From contig WIUZ02000020.1 of NCBI GenBank assembly GCA_015956445.1, positions 310,001 through 374,000 on the forward strand: a stretch of 64,000 nt of DNA. Reading direction: 5' to 3'. Positions within the stretch are counted from its first letter, which is position 1. The number at the start of each line of letters is the position of its first letter. Made by a program: the position numbers and the translations under genes. Source of the DNA: Thelephora terrestris (Eukaryota; Basidiomycota; Agaricomycetes; Thelephorales; Thelephoraceae). Under the pieces are notes generated by a model that was not told the DNA's origin, did no database searches, and saw nothing but the letters and a program-made list of their open reading frames with translations. Shown piece by piece: positions 23,956 through 33,672 of the stretch.

Positions 23956-24797
23956 ATGTCTCAGCAAGCCGCCGATTTGAATTCCTCCTGGTGTTGTCTC
24001 CAGATCTCCCTATGTCTCGTTCTCAGGAGGTTGGATCCGTCGAAATACCTCACTGGACGCCACCCGCCGGTCACACTGCGTCACACGAAAAAAAAACATA
24101 TATCTTGGGGCGAGGATGGTGCCAGCGGCCGCATTCAACTTCCGGGCACTCTTGCCACGCACAACGTCTCTTCCCTCCCATCTCCAACTTGAAGTCCCTC
24201 GCGATGGTTTCCTCTCCGAACAGCCGTGACTGCCCGATCCTCTCCGCTGGCAAATTTACGGTCAGGTGTGAATCTCCACCTTCTGTCTGCTGGACCGTTG
24301 CTCACGACCTGTTGTTTCGAGCAATCGCAGCTCTTACGCAACATCACGTTTTGAGTCTGTCGTTTCTCGATTAAAGGTATCTATTAAATATCATTGTTTT
24401 TTAATTTGACACTTTAGAGCTAAATACCTGCTCTCCGCAGTCTGCACCTCCGCCAGCAACTAACCCGCTTTCAGATTTCGGCACCCCGCCCGCACTTTCA
24501 GGGCCGATCGTGCGGGATACATGTGGATCCCTGTTTCAGTACGTCGCTTTGTTTTTCATGCCTACCGACACTAATCCACTCCCAGGTTGCTCCGCAGCGC
24601 CGTGCCTCGCCTGTCCCATTCCCTTTCCCAGACAACACCAACAACAGTGGCGACGTCCCTCCTCTCCCGCACGCCGGTGATGATGGCGAGATACCTCCCT
24701 TCGTGGATGCCGACGACGATCACGAGATCCCTCCCCTTGAGCACACCGACGATCGCGACAACGGCGATACCCCCCTCCTCGTTTCCGAATCTCACTG
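23956..24797 (+). CDS. hypothetical gene near right end of the transposon
   Basis: A possible multi-exon gene begins at the ATG at 23956, just after a GC-rich palindromic stretch. Candidate exons are not certain. The best part is the last exon (about 24586-24797), which follows a good intron and encodes an acidic, proline-rich, loosely repeated tail: DVPPLPHAGDDGEIPPF, EIPPLEHTDDRDN. An upstream exon (about 24444-24538) is also proline-rich. No family recognised; an alternative is non-coding sequence within the element. Confidence 0.3.
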
Positions 24798-25279
24798 ATC
24801 TATACTACTCACCCCACTACTCTTCCCCCGCTGGTTTTCAGGCCGTTCCCTGTACATCAGCATCTCTCTGCGTCTACGTCCGTACATATCTGTTACTCAC
24901 TGATCTGGCAATTCCATGTTTTTATTTTCTGCCGTGTTTTCTGCAAACAACCAAAATAAATTGGGATTTCATTATGGCGGGGTTTGATTTATGGATAATG
25001 AATATTTCTATTTGAATTTACGATCCAATTTCGGAATATAAAAATTGAAAAGAAAAATATACCGCCTGACCCTGATGGGGAGATCTGGCCTGATACTATC
25101 GAGGCCGCAAAAGATCTGGCCGGCTCAAAATAAGGTGAGGGCAGATCTTATGCCGCAAGTCGCGGATCTGCTTTCGTCTGCCAAGAGATTACCTGCCGAA
25201 CTTCGAATGGCCAGACGGCCCACGTCTGGACATTTGTTGGGAGATCCGGCAAGATCTTTCCCGGACAAGTTTGCTGATG

Positions 25280-26465
25280 CACAGGTTTCTGTTGGGTATT
25301 TATCCCAGATATGGTCAAGGATCGACAGGGCCCTTGCATTAACGTGGTCTTCGGTCTCTATGCTGTCGGGGGTCCAGAATTCATCCTAATAATATGAAAC
25401 CTGTGCTGATTTTGTTGGAGAGCGACGAAGAAACACACCTCTTCACTGAACCCGCTGTTGAAGTCAAACAGAGGGAAATTCTCCGCGATCCAAGACTTGG
25501 GACGGCGTTTGTCAGAGGTGTCCCCACCACAAACTTCACGACAATTCTGCGCATGTGCGAGGTAAGTTCGGAAAACTTTGTGGCTCGGCGAGGAAACCCT
25601 ACCTCGGCAATTACGACCTTGTGGCTCGGGTGCAGTTGGACGTCTTTGGCCTTGTCGGGGAGTGTGATATCAGTCCAGGTTATTTCGAGGGTGCGCAGAG
25701 CTCGAGTTAGGGGGCTGGAGTAGAAGACCGTCGGAACCGGAATTCCAGAAGGCATCTAGCGGGTCGTAAGATTTCATTTCGAAGGTCGAGCAACTCTATG
25801 AGACACACTTCATTCAACCACTTGTTGTGGGCGGCTTCCGCTTGCTGGATCCCGAGTGGAGTCAGGAACGAATCAGCTGGAATCGCAGTTCAGTAAACCA
25901 CCCCGTATTTGAGAATGGAGATACTCGCGTCCCCATACAATTTCACCATCTCCGTTCAACCTTGACCAGTGGCTTAAGGGGTGATGTGAAGCGTGGACTA
26001 TCTCACAGGTTTGCGGACTCACTCATCCCATGCCTACCAGGAAGAGGAGTCAAAGCGGTGTTTGCCACGAATATAGCAGGTGGAACCTACCGGCAAGCCG
26101 TATTTCGCCTGGGCAGCATTGTCTGAAGACCGACGCATTAGAAACAGCAGCTTGACGGAAGGAAACCAGACCAACGGTAGCCTTGACCGTGTCTCCCCAA
26201 GAAGAATACCTTGATCGAATCCCCAGGTTTACCTTCCGAGCCCAAAGCCGTGATGTTGAGCTGGAAATTTTGCCAATGCCCGGGGTTTGAGTCTAGCAAA
26301 CCGAGTCGATCCGGCAGCTACGAGTGACGGACGACTTTCAGTTCAGGCTCTGGAGCGTTCCAGCAACCGCGTTCCGCTCACTGCGCCGATTACATCGGGA
26401 TCTGCCTGGGGGTCGTCTTGTGCGAAGAATCCGGGAATGTAGGCATACGTGGAATTCTGTGCCAT
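25280..26465 (-). pseudogene. front part of histidine phosphatase copy C, split by transposon
   Basis: From the minus-strand ATG at 26465 the exons follow copy B: YAYIPGFFAQDDPQADP, LPDRLGLLDSNPGHWQ, VFFLGRHGQGYH, AAQAKYGLP, SRLNGDGEIVWG with a GC donor, DSFLTPLGIQQAEAAHNKW, VPTVFYSSPLTRALRTLEI, NCREVCGGDTSDKR and DEFWTPDSIETEDHVNARA up to YPTET. The transposon begins three bases into the last intron, leaving gtg followed by its terminal repeat. The last exon lies at 15623-15844. Unless a roughly 9.5 kb intron is spliced out, the enzyme lacks its second catalytic His. Confidence 0.85.
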
Positions 26466-27456
26466 AGCCTGGATATCAAGCAATGGGGCACAACGTAGGC
26501 GTGATGATAAGGGGATGACCGAGTGTGCGCTTCGTCCACAGACCTAGCTCCACTGTGCCACAGTCTTCGCGGGCATTGGCGAGAAACAGTGATCACTGTG
26601 ATGCGGAGAAGGTGATCAGATCAGTTCCGGAACTCAACTTGGTTGAGCTGTCTCTCCATGCCGCACATCACCTGGAAGCTTACATCTATCTGTTCTCCGG
26701 GGCTGGGGGTCGTTGCCAGCCGTGTTCTGTTCGATCCTGTCCGGATGCTCACAAATGGCCGAGGCAACACAAGGAAGCGAGTATGATCATTCGAGTCGAC
26801 AAAGACTTACGGAACTGCGCATCATCTCCTGTGTTATCAACGTTATGGATGAGGTGAGTTAATATCAACAAGGAATCGTAGTCGCATGTTGACCGTGCAA
26901 TCCCGTGCAGGGGTTTCCTCGCCCACGACTTTGGATGTGGTTCATACTAGTATCTACCGGGTGTTGAAATTGAAACGTCGGGTTCCCTCATTGTACACCG
27001 TCACGCGTCATCAACCGAACTGACACACCGCTCTACGACCACAGTTATTGCCACTTCATCTGCTTGAAATTCAAAAATCATTCAGAAAACCATTCCACGC
27101 CGTCTTCAATTGCTTGGTCGAATTCTCCGGGAATTTCCCGATGGTTTTCCAGCAAACTATGAGGTTTCTCTCCCGTCAGGTTCACAATGGAACCCGGCAA
27201 CCTATCAGCTGACTTCTCTGTTGCACGCTGTCACATAAGTCTATTAACGCACTTCCTGTTTCCGCCCGCCACCACACAATTTCCTGATCGGACCAAAAGA
27301 AGGGCGTTTGGTCCACATCAGTACCCAGGAATTTACCCGGCAGTGACATGCACGGGAAGCCAGGTAGCCTGCTGGATGCGGTATAAAGGTCAGAACCCAG
27401 GTACTGTTGAATGGTCCTCCTTGCCTTACCCCTGTCACTCATTCTAATTATCTGAG
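26466..27456. other. intergenic upstream of copy C and the lipase
   Basis: The first 300 bp are the duplicated 5' flank of histidine phosphatase copies B and C. No gene is seen after that. Sequence near 27090-27180 in reverse resembles 12636-12700 (cgggagagaaacc and agtttgctggaaaa). A TATAAA box at 27382-27387 stands about 70 bp before the lipase ATG and is its likely core promoter. Confidence 0.5.
27382..27387 (+). promoter_or_regulatory. TATA box of lipase gene
   Basis: TATAAA lies 70 bp upstream of the ATG at 27457, a normal distance for a fungal core promoter. Confidence 0.55.
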
Positions 27457-28704
27457 ATGCGCTTGTTGCCCTTATTCCTGTCGCTCCTTGCCGTATTCAA
27501 CGCGTCCGCCGCCCCTTCTAACCAGGCTTTCAAGAAACGGCAAATTCAGACTCTTTCGGTTGGAACGATCGCGACTTTCAAGCCTTATAGTTTTTACGCC
27601 GCCTCCGCTTACTGTAACCCGTCCGACCTCGCAAAATGGACTTGCGGAAGTACGTGGTGAAGATATAACGATGGTCATGCTAATTCCCATCTTCATCTCA
27701 GCTAATTGCAACTCCAATTCTGGTTTCCAGCCCGTCGCATCCGGCGGTGACGGCGTCGTGGTACAATACTGTCTGTATTCACTTCTGGATGGTCATGCGC
27801 GATCACTGAATCGGTTTCGCAGGGTATGTCGGCTATGATCCATCCTTGAACACCGTCATTGTTGGCCATCAGGGTACAGCCCCCTCAAAAATGTACGGGC
27901 GTGTTAACCGTAACCCGTTGTTGCTTATCTCACTGCCCGCTCTTGGGTTCTCGTTCACCATTAGCATCCCACTACTTACCGACCTAGACGCCGTTCTCGT
28001 TGACTTGGACCCCTCCCTCTTCCCGGGCGTTAGCTCGGACGTGAAGGTCCACGCAGGGTTCCGCGAGGCTCACAGCCTGTACGTTTCATCGTTTGGGAAC
28101 CTCGGAGATGTCTTCTTGACTTATTTCCAGCGCTGCGAATGACGTCCTTGCTGCGGTGCACACTGCCATTGATGAGTTTGGAACGGATACTATCACCACA
28201 GTCGGGCATTCCCTCGGTGGGTTCTTCACATCGCCGTGGTGAGTTGAGCAACTGAGCGCGACCTTCAGGGGCTGCTATCTCCCTCCTCGACGCCATCTAC
28301 CTGAAGCTCCAGTTCCCGGGCAGCACCGTCAGGTTCTACGGGTACGGGTTGCCCCGCGTGAGATGCATTTTTATCCGGCTCCTCCCACCCATCTCACCCT
28401 TGGCGCGCTGCCAAAATTTATTCAGGTTGGAAACCCAGAGTTTGCAAATCTGGCTGACAGCGAGTTGAATTTCCTTGCCCGCATCACCAACCGCAAAGAC
28501 CCAGTCCCGACTGTGCCTATCGAGCTCATGGGATATAGGCATCCATCCGGGGAGGACCACATCGAGGATGACAGTAGCTGGAAGGCGTGTCCCGGCCAAG
28601 ATAACCCCAACAAACAATGCATCGACGGTGAGGTACCTTTTCCCCTCTTAGGCAACATCAACGACCACTCGGGTCCCTACGATGGCGTTATTCTCAAGTG
28701 TTAG
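27457..28704 (+). CDS. secreted class 3 lipase
   Basis: Seven exons (27457-27649, 27702-27770, 27823-27892, 27965-28078, 28131-28216, 28269-28357, 28426-28704) join in phase to 299 aa. A signal peptide (MRLLPLFLSLLAVFNASA) is followed by a KKR site that suggests propeptide cleavage. The body shows YSFYAASAYC, WYVGYDPSLNTVIVGHQG, a LPLLTDLDA-like block, VHAGFREAHS, and the nucleophile elbow GHSLG spanning the exon 5/6 junction. Catalytic Asp is probably in NRKDPVPTVP and catalytic His in YRHPSGEDH. Length and motif order match extracellular fungal lipases/feruloyl-esterase-like enzymes of the Rhizomucor type, which hydrolyse acylglycerols or related esters outside the cell. Confidence 0.9.
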
Positions 28705-28925
28705 GTCCCGACTAACTATTCGTAATCTACCGATTCCTCTTCTTTCATTACCTCCTCCCGCTCGTTTCTATCCGCCTCTTCCTCACGTACCACTTGAGCC
28801 TGGTCCAACAAAAGGGGAAATATATGTGTACCCAAAAACATTGAAGGCATGCGCGGAGTGACACCTTGGCATCCTGCATATCAGATTATGAATCAAGACA
28901 GAACCAATTGCTCTGGACACTTGAT

Positions 28926-29550
28926 TCAGGGGCAATCATATACATTCACTAGCGAATAATGGTGTGAGTAATTTTGAGAATAAGGATGGGAGACACCGCA
29001 CGATTCAACTTGGAATTTCAACTCCTCTTCCTCGGCGGGAAATCCAAGGAGATTACAGCATATCAAGAGGCGCCTGAGCGCCTCATCAAGACGAGGGCTG
29101 ATGCTCCACGAGAAGCCAAAGCAGTCCTCAAACACCTAGCGCGGCCCAGGTTGCCCAGGAGAGATGTAGCGGTACATTCGAAACCCATCGTAAGTGCCCG
29201 TGGGTGTTTCCTCCGTCAACATTCAGCAAATGCAGAATACGATACTCTATACGCGACTCCGCATTGGCACTGGAGAGATGTATAAGGTCCCTGTCAGAGC
29301 CTGAGGCTTTCTGATGTGGGACGAGGAGAGGGAACGTGCGCGCAAACTCCTCGTATTTGCAGATTGCAAGGGTGTGAATCCATAAGTGGCCGACCAGAAT
29401 AGTCCTCGATTCTGGATACATCCTCGAACCACCTAATCGTTCCAGCGAGGCTGATAGCGGCGTAGTGGGCCTCAGGGTAGGTAATGTGCCTGAGGATCCA
29501 CGACGCACGGTGTGTGTCGTTTACACTCCTCGTTTGAATCGCAGCTATAG
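28926..29550 (-). pseudogene. DUF6535 family middle-region relic
   Basis: Minus-strand sequence matches the central part of the intact DUF6535 protein: SWILRHITYPEA, GHLWIHTLAICKYEEFART (intact: AMLWINTLAVCKSEEFARM), HGHLRWVSNVPLHLSWAT and LLICCNLLGF. The N-terminal membrane domain and the C-terminal tail are absent and the frame is broken. Confidence 0.75.
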
Positions 29551-29974
29551 TTCCTTCGGTGAAATCAGGAGGCTATTTGTGACGGTATCATGAGTTGCGG
29601 GAAACAGGTGAGAGATCAACTCGATCTTGGAAGCGGCTTCGTGCGTTGGATGACGCAGGCTGAACAGAGCGGTATGATATGTGAGTTACCTTAATTGTTG
29701 AGGAAGAGCAGAGAACATTCGTTTTGCGACCAACGGTACAAAGATTCCATGCGAAGATTGACTTTTTTCAAAATTTCAACCGAGAACAGAGACACGGCTG
29801 CGTCAAAAATCATTGCCGTGTTTCTAATCCGATGTGCGCACTTTGGATGGGCTGCAACTATGACCAGAGGACCTCTCACTAGAGAACGGCGAGGCTGTTG
29901 TCGGTCATGGGATCCGGAGTGATCTCGATCATACGCCGGAAGCAGTCGCGCTCCTTTCTCCACCGTGCAAGCTC
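29551..29974. other. intergenic before amidotransferase gene
   Basis: No gene is seen. An ATG at 29907 begins a short basic peptide (MGSGVISIIRRKQSRSF) that looks like a mitochondrial targeting sequence. It could be a 5' exon of the downstream amidotransferase, but it is not in its frame without an extra intron. Confidence 0.4.
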
Positions 29975-31856
29975 ATGCGGGTGCCACCGATACGCTGTGT
30001 TCAAACATCGACAAGAATTCACCAAACTCTTGTGGAATCACGCAATGCGCGGATCAACGCCTTCGTACACCTTCCGAACGATCCCAGCCCAAGGCTGACC
30101 TCCATAGACGGTCCTTTACCAGGCATGACTGTCGCAGTGAAGGATAATATATGTACCTCCGGCATGCCTACGACGTGTTCGTCCCTGATGCTCAAAGGTG
30201 CACTAGGAATCTCGTCACTCTTCCAAACTGGGCCTAAAATCACGCAGAATTTTCCTCCCCATACGACGCGACGGTTGTAAAGCTACTTCGTTCCGCAGGG
30301 GCACAGATCGTCGGAAAAACGAACTGCGATGAATTTGGAATGGGGTAGGTTGTCAGAGCTTGTTCTTCCTACGACTTTTGTCGACCGCCTGCGTAGTTCG
30401 TTAAACAAGTATTCCGTCCACGGACCGGTCATCAATCCATTCGGTGAAAGTGAGGGCCGTTCCGCCGGAGGGAGCTCGGGTGGTAGTGCCGCTGCTGTTG
30501 CTGCTGGACTGTGTGACGCGTCAGTAAGCACTTTCTTCGACGGACATGGTGCAGACCTAATTCCTTTCAACAGCGCACTTGGAACTGACACCGGCGGTTC
30601 GATCCGCCTTCCTGCATCATATTGCGGGGTAGTTGGATTGAAGCCCTCTTACGGGCTGCTGAGTAGGTGCGCACGGACCTCTCGATCAACTCGGGCACTA
30701 AATTGACTCGCGTATGCAGGTGGGGGGTTGTCTCGTTTGCGGACAGCCTAGATTGCGTCGGGGTGCTTGCGAAGGATATAGAAAGCGCCGAATCTGTTTT
30801 CGGTGTGTCCTGTTTCAAAACGAACGAACGCCCCTTCTTACCGTGAGTGTCTAGATTCTCTGAATATCCATGACCCTCGAGACCCGACCGCCGCGACCCA
30901 GAGGATTCGAGAAAAGGCATCAAAATCGGTCCTCTCAGATTTCTTGGACTCTGGTAGTCTCTCGGGGATACGGATAGGCGTTCCAACTGTTTGTTTCCCC
31001 AAATGATCATAACCTCCGCCCACCCACATGACCCACATAGGACTATTTCCCGGAAGAATTACACCCAAGCGTCGTAAATCCCTTACGAACCTTGTTGATT
31101 GACCTGAGGATGCACGGTGCTTCGATAGTACCAGTGTCCTTGCCTTCGACCCCGTATGCTCTCAGCGCCTACTATGTTATCGCGAGTGCGGAAGCCAGTA
31201 GTAACCTTGCGAGATATGATGGGGTTCAGTACGGTCAGCTTGAACGTGGGCTGTGTTATTCGGACCTCTGAACATTCCACCTCTAGGCCTCCACGTCGAA
31301 ACGCCCTCGGGCTCTGACAAAAGAAAACTCGCGAATGTATATTCACACTCCAGATCCCGCGGATTCGGTTCCGAAGTCAAACGAAGGATACTTCTAGGTG
31401 CCTACGCACTGACCGCAGAGTACGTGTTTCCCAAGGTTCAAGATTCGTTGGCTCACTAGACCTACTAGTGCGTTTGACAACTACTTTTTACAGGCTCAGA
31501 GGGTCCGGAGCCTCGTTCGCCGCGATTTCAATCGTGTGTTCAGGGCCCCGAACGTCCTATCCGCCCACTCCGAAACCAATCAAGCTGGTGTGGATGTGTT
31601 GATCCACCCTTCGGCGATCCGCACTGCGCCCCGGCTCGATGAGGGTGTTGCTGAATCGAAATCCACCCTAGATTCTTACCTACAGGACGTGCTCACCGTT
31701 CCCGCTTCACTCGCTGGACTGCCAGCGTTGAGCGTGCCAGTGGGTCTTGGGGAGGATGGATGGCCCGTTGGGGTCAGCCTCGTTGGACAGTGGGGACACG
31801 AGAAGACGATCTTGAACCTGGGAAAGGTGTTAGGTGTCTCAAAATCATCGTCGTGA
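29975..31856 (+). CDS. HER2: mitochondrial glutamyl-tRNA(Gln) amidotransferase subunit A
   Basis: A multi-exon amidase-family gene. From the ATG at 29975: [25 protein letters not shown] with the catalytic Lys, [49 protein letters not shown] with the cis-Ser, [18 protein letters not shown] with the nucleophile Ser, [79 protein letters not shown] and a C-terminus with [14 protein letters not shown] and [10 protein letters not shown]. The K-S-S triad and GatA-specific blocks distinguish it from ordinary amidases. It would convert Glu-tRNA(Gln) to Gln-tRNA(Gln) in mitochondria together with B and F subunits. The N-terminus is uncertain; an exon from 29907 may add the targeting peptide. Its 3' end is duplicated at 33205-33370. 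Confidence 0.85.
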
Positions 31857-32178
31857 TACCTCTTTGCTGTTTTGATGTAGTGCTGTTTTTGCTCTTGTTT
31901 TCGTGCCGCTTCGATGGATCATACAACGGAGGGGGGGAAATCAAAGACAATGGCATCTGGTGGATGGAAAGCAGCCCTCCACAGTCGGCATGCAGGCTGC
32001 GATGAACTTTTACTATAAATGGCTACTGCAGCCACTTTTCTCCTTGCAAGACTTGCAGGGATGCTGCCTCCCAGCTCCTGCGAAACCTCCCATTGTAACG
32101 CCAATTGCACTAGCGGGATTGATGACCCTTTATCGCGGGAGGAGTAGCGATTACCTAGGAGGCGTCGTTCGGATAGGG
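31857..32178. other. convergent intergenic space
   Basis: This is the space between the stop codon of the amidotransferase gene and the stop of the truncated DUF6697-type gene on the opposite strand. No gene is seen; both 3' untranslated regions should lie here. Confidence 0.5.
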
Positions 32179-32869
32179 TCATTCCAACTTCACTGGTGCC
32201 GCTGGTACCCTCCTCTTCGAACGAGGAGGAACGTCCACCCAGAACGTCTGCCGTTTTGTAGGTCGTGGGCTCAGCTGATCCGAGTCGTTCCCGCCCGTAC
32301 GCTTACCCCGCGGCCGTCGCGATGAACTCACGATTACTACATCATCGTCATCTCCTTGCGAGCCGGGTGACCTGGGTTCTCGTAGAGTCTGCGCTGCCGA
32401 TTCTCTGCGTGTAGCCTCTGGCGATGCTTCATCGCGGAACGGTTTCTGCAGGTGTCGAATCAACGACATGCTCTTGCTGCCATTTCCAGATGTGACTGGA
32501 ACTGAACCACTGACCCGCCGTTTGGGTTTAATCTGGCGCTCGACCTCTTCTTTGTTTTCGCGCTTAATCGTTCCAGGGCCAGAGGTCCCCTCCTTTTTGG
32601 GTAGATTCTGGAAGACGGGTTCTTCTGGCGGAACGCCTTCATCGATCTAGGCTCGTTTCCCAATCACACATGACGATGGCGTATAGTAAGCCACCGCTTG
32701 TACGCGAAGAGAGCTGGGATCTGAAGACACCCACCTCTTCTACCTTTCGTTCGCGGGCTACCCTCGCCTCGTCTCTGACTTCACGGATTTTTTGCTTCAA
32801 TTCCGCCACCCGGTGGCGCAGGACTTGCGCTTCAGCCTCCAGATCTGCGATATAATCTCCAGAATCCAT
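32179..32869 (-). CDS. truncated DUF6697-type protein (copy 1)
   Basis: Two exons, 32869-32735 and 32646-32179, join in phase to 200 aa. The N-terminus is a coiled coil (YIADLEAEAQVLRHRVAEL, with REVRDEARVARERK), followed by DEGVPPEEPVFQNL and a basic, serine-rich linker with DDDDVVIVSSS and KRQTFWVDVPPRSKRR. It ends at a stop right after APVKLE. Copy 2 (33673-35365) has the same order but continues past TPVKQEPLDEGG into the DUF6697 domain. This copy is therefore a C-terminally truncated duplicate, probably a pseudogene or a dominant fragment. Confidence 0.65.
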
Positions 32870-33204
32870 GTAACGCAGATCGGGTCAAGTGAGGATAGCG
32901 TGGTAGATGTGTTGATGTGGACGGGAGATAAGGCCAACCAGTGTTGACAGTACATGTGCACGATGCGTGGATGTTACGTCTCGACACGAGGTCAGCTTCG
33001 ACACCACTCCTTGCGAATTTAGTGAGCCCAAAGCATCGTTGCCTTGTAATTTCAACCAAGCTCTCGGAACCCCGATGGCCTGATCGCTCACTCAAAAACC
33101 AAAATGGCGGTAGATATTGATATTGCCAGGATCTATAGCCTCCGTAGTCTTTACCGCACGGGGATGGTACTCAATCGAGGGAGATTCTCAATTCTTAACT
33201 ACAA
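32870..33204. other. intergenic, no gene seen
   Basis: This is the 5' flank of the truncated DUF6697-type gene up to the amidotransferase fragment. No gene is seen. Confidence 0.5.
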
Positions 33205-33370
33205 TCTGCTCACCACTCTCGCTCCTCGCCGGACATCCAGCACTGAGCGTTCCAATGGGGTCTAGAGAGGATGGGGGGACCGTTGGTAAGAGACTTGTCG
33301 GACGAAAAATCAGAGATTCTTCATTCCCAAACCTAGGAAAGGCGTTGGGTGTTCCAAATCAGACTCAGCC
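33205..33370 (+). pseudogene. duplicated 3' fragment of amidotransferase subunit A
   Basis: Plus-strand sequence encodes SLLAGHPALSVPMGSREDGG, then KRLVG and FPNLGKALGVP. These parallel [24 protein letters not shown] and [10 protein letters not shown] at the end of the real gene at 31856. Only the last 50 or so codons are recognisable, with frame damage, so it is dead. It marks the left end of the second unit of a tandem duplication. Confidence 0.75.
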
Positions 33371-33672
33371 GTTGTGCTTGTGGTGATTTTACCCCAATCA
33401 ACTTCTGCCTGGTATTGCTTTACTGAACTGGCAAAACAGTAAATTTCCCATAGATGCACGTACATAATAGTGTCCGGTGGGTGCAACACTGTCTTCCTCA
33501 GCCGTCCCATGTCGGGTGCATTGTATACAGTCAATAATTTTAGGCCTCCTTCCTCTACTTGCCGTATTAGTTTGAGTACGAGCGATCTTTTCTCGCGACG
33601 CGGTCCACTTTGGCTGGATTAGTTGAGTTCCCTCACATACATCCATCCGGGCCCAATCATACTCACTGACAA

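Larger units (their letters stand above)
15845..25279. mobile_element. 9.4 kb Plavaka-family DNA transposon
   Basis: The ends are perfect 17 bp inverted repeats, CATCAGCAAACTTGTCC at 15845-15861 and its inverse at 25263-25279, with CA on each side as a likely 2 bp target duplication. Removing the element and one CA rebuilds gactcacaggttt, which is exactly what copy A has at that point. The motif GATCTGGCC recurs near both ends (15868, 25082, 25113; inverted at 15892), like the subterminal repeats of CACTA/CMC elements. It carries a transposase (17788-22087, minus), a divergent DUF6698 gene, two small paralogous genes and one weak candidate gene. Confidence 0.9.

Noticed and set aside
26300-26330. 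Apparent shared nonsense codon (TAG) in histidine phosphatase copies B and C
   Set aside because: The TAG coincides with the intron acceptor just before LPDR; copy A has CAG at the same place. With the intron removed the frame is open, so it is not a lesion.
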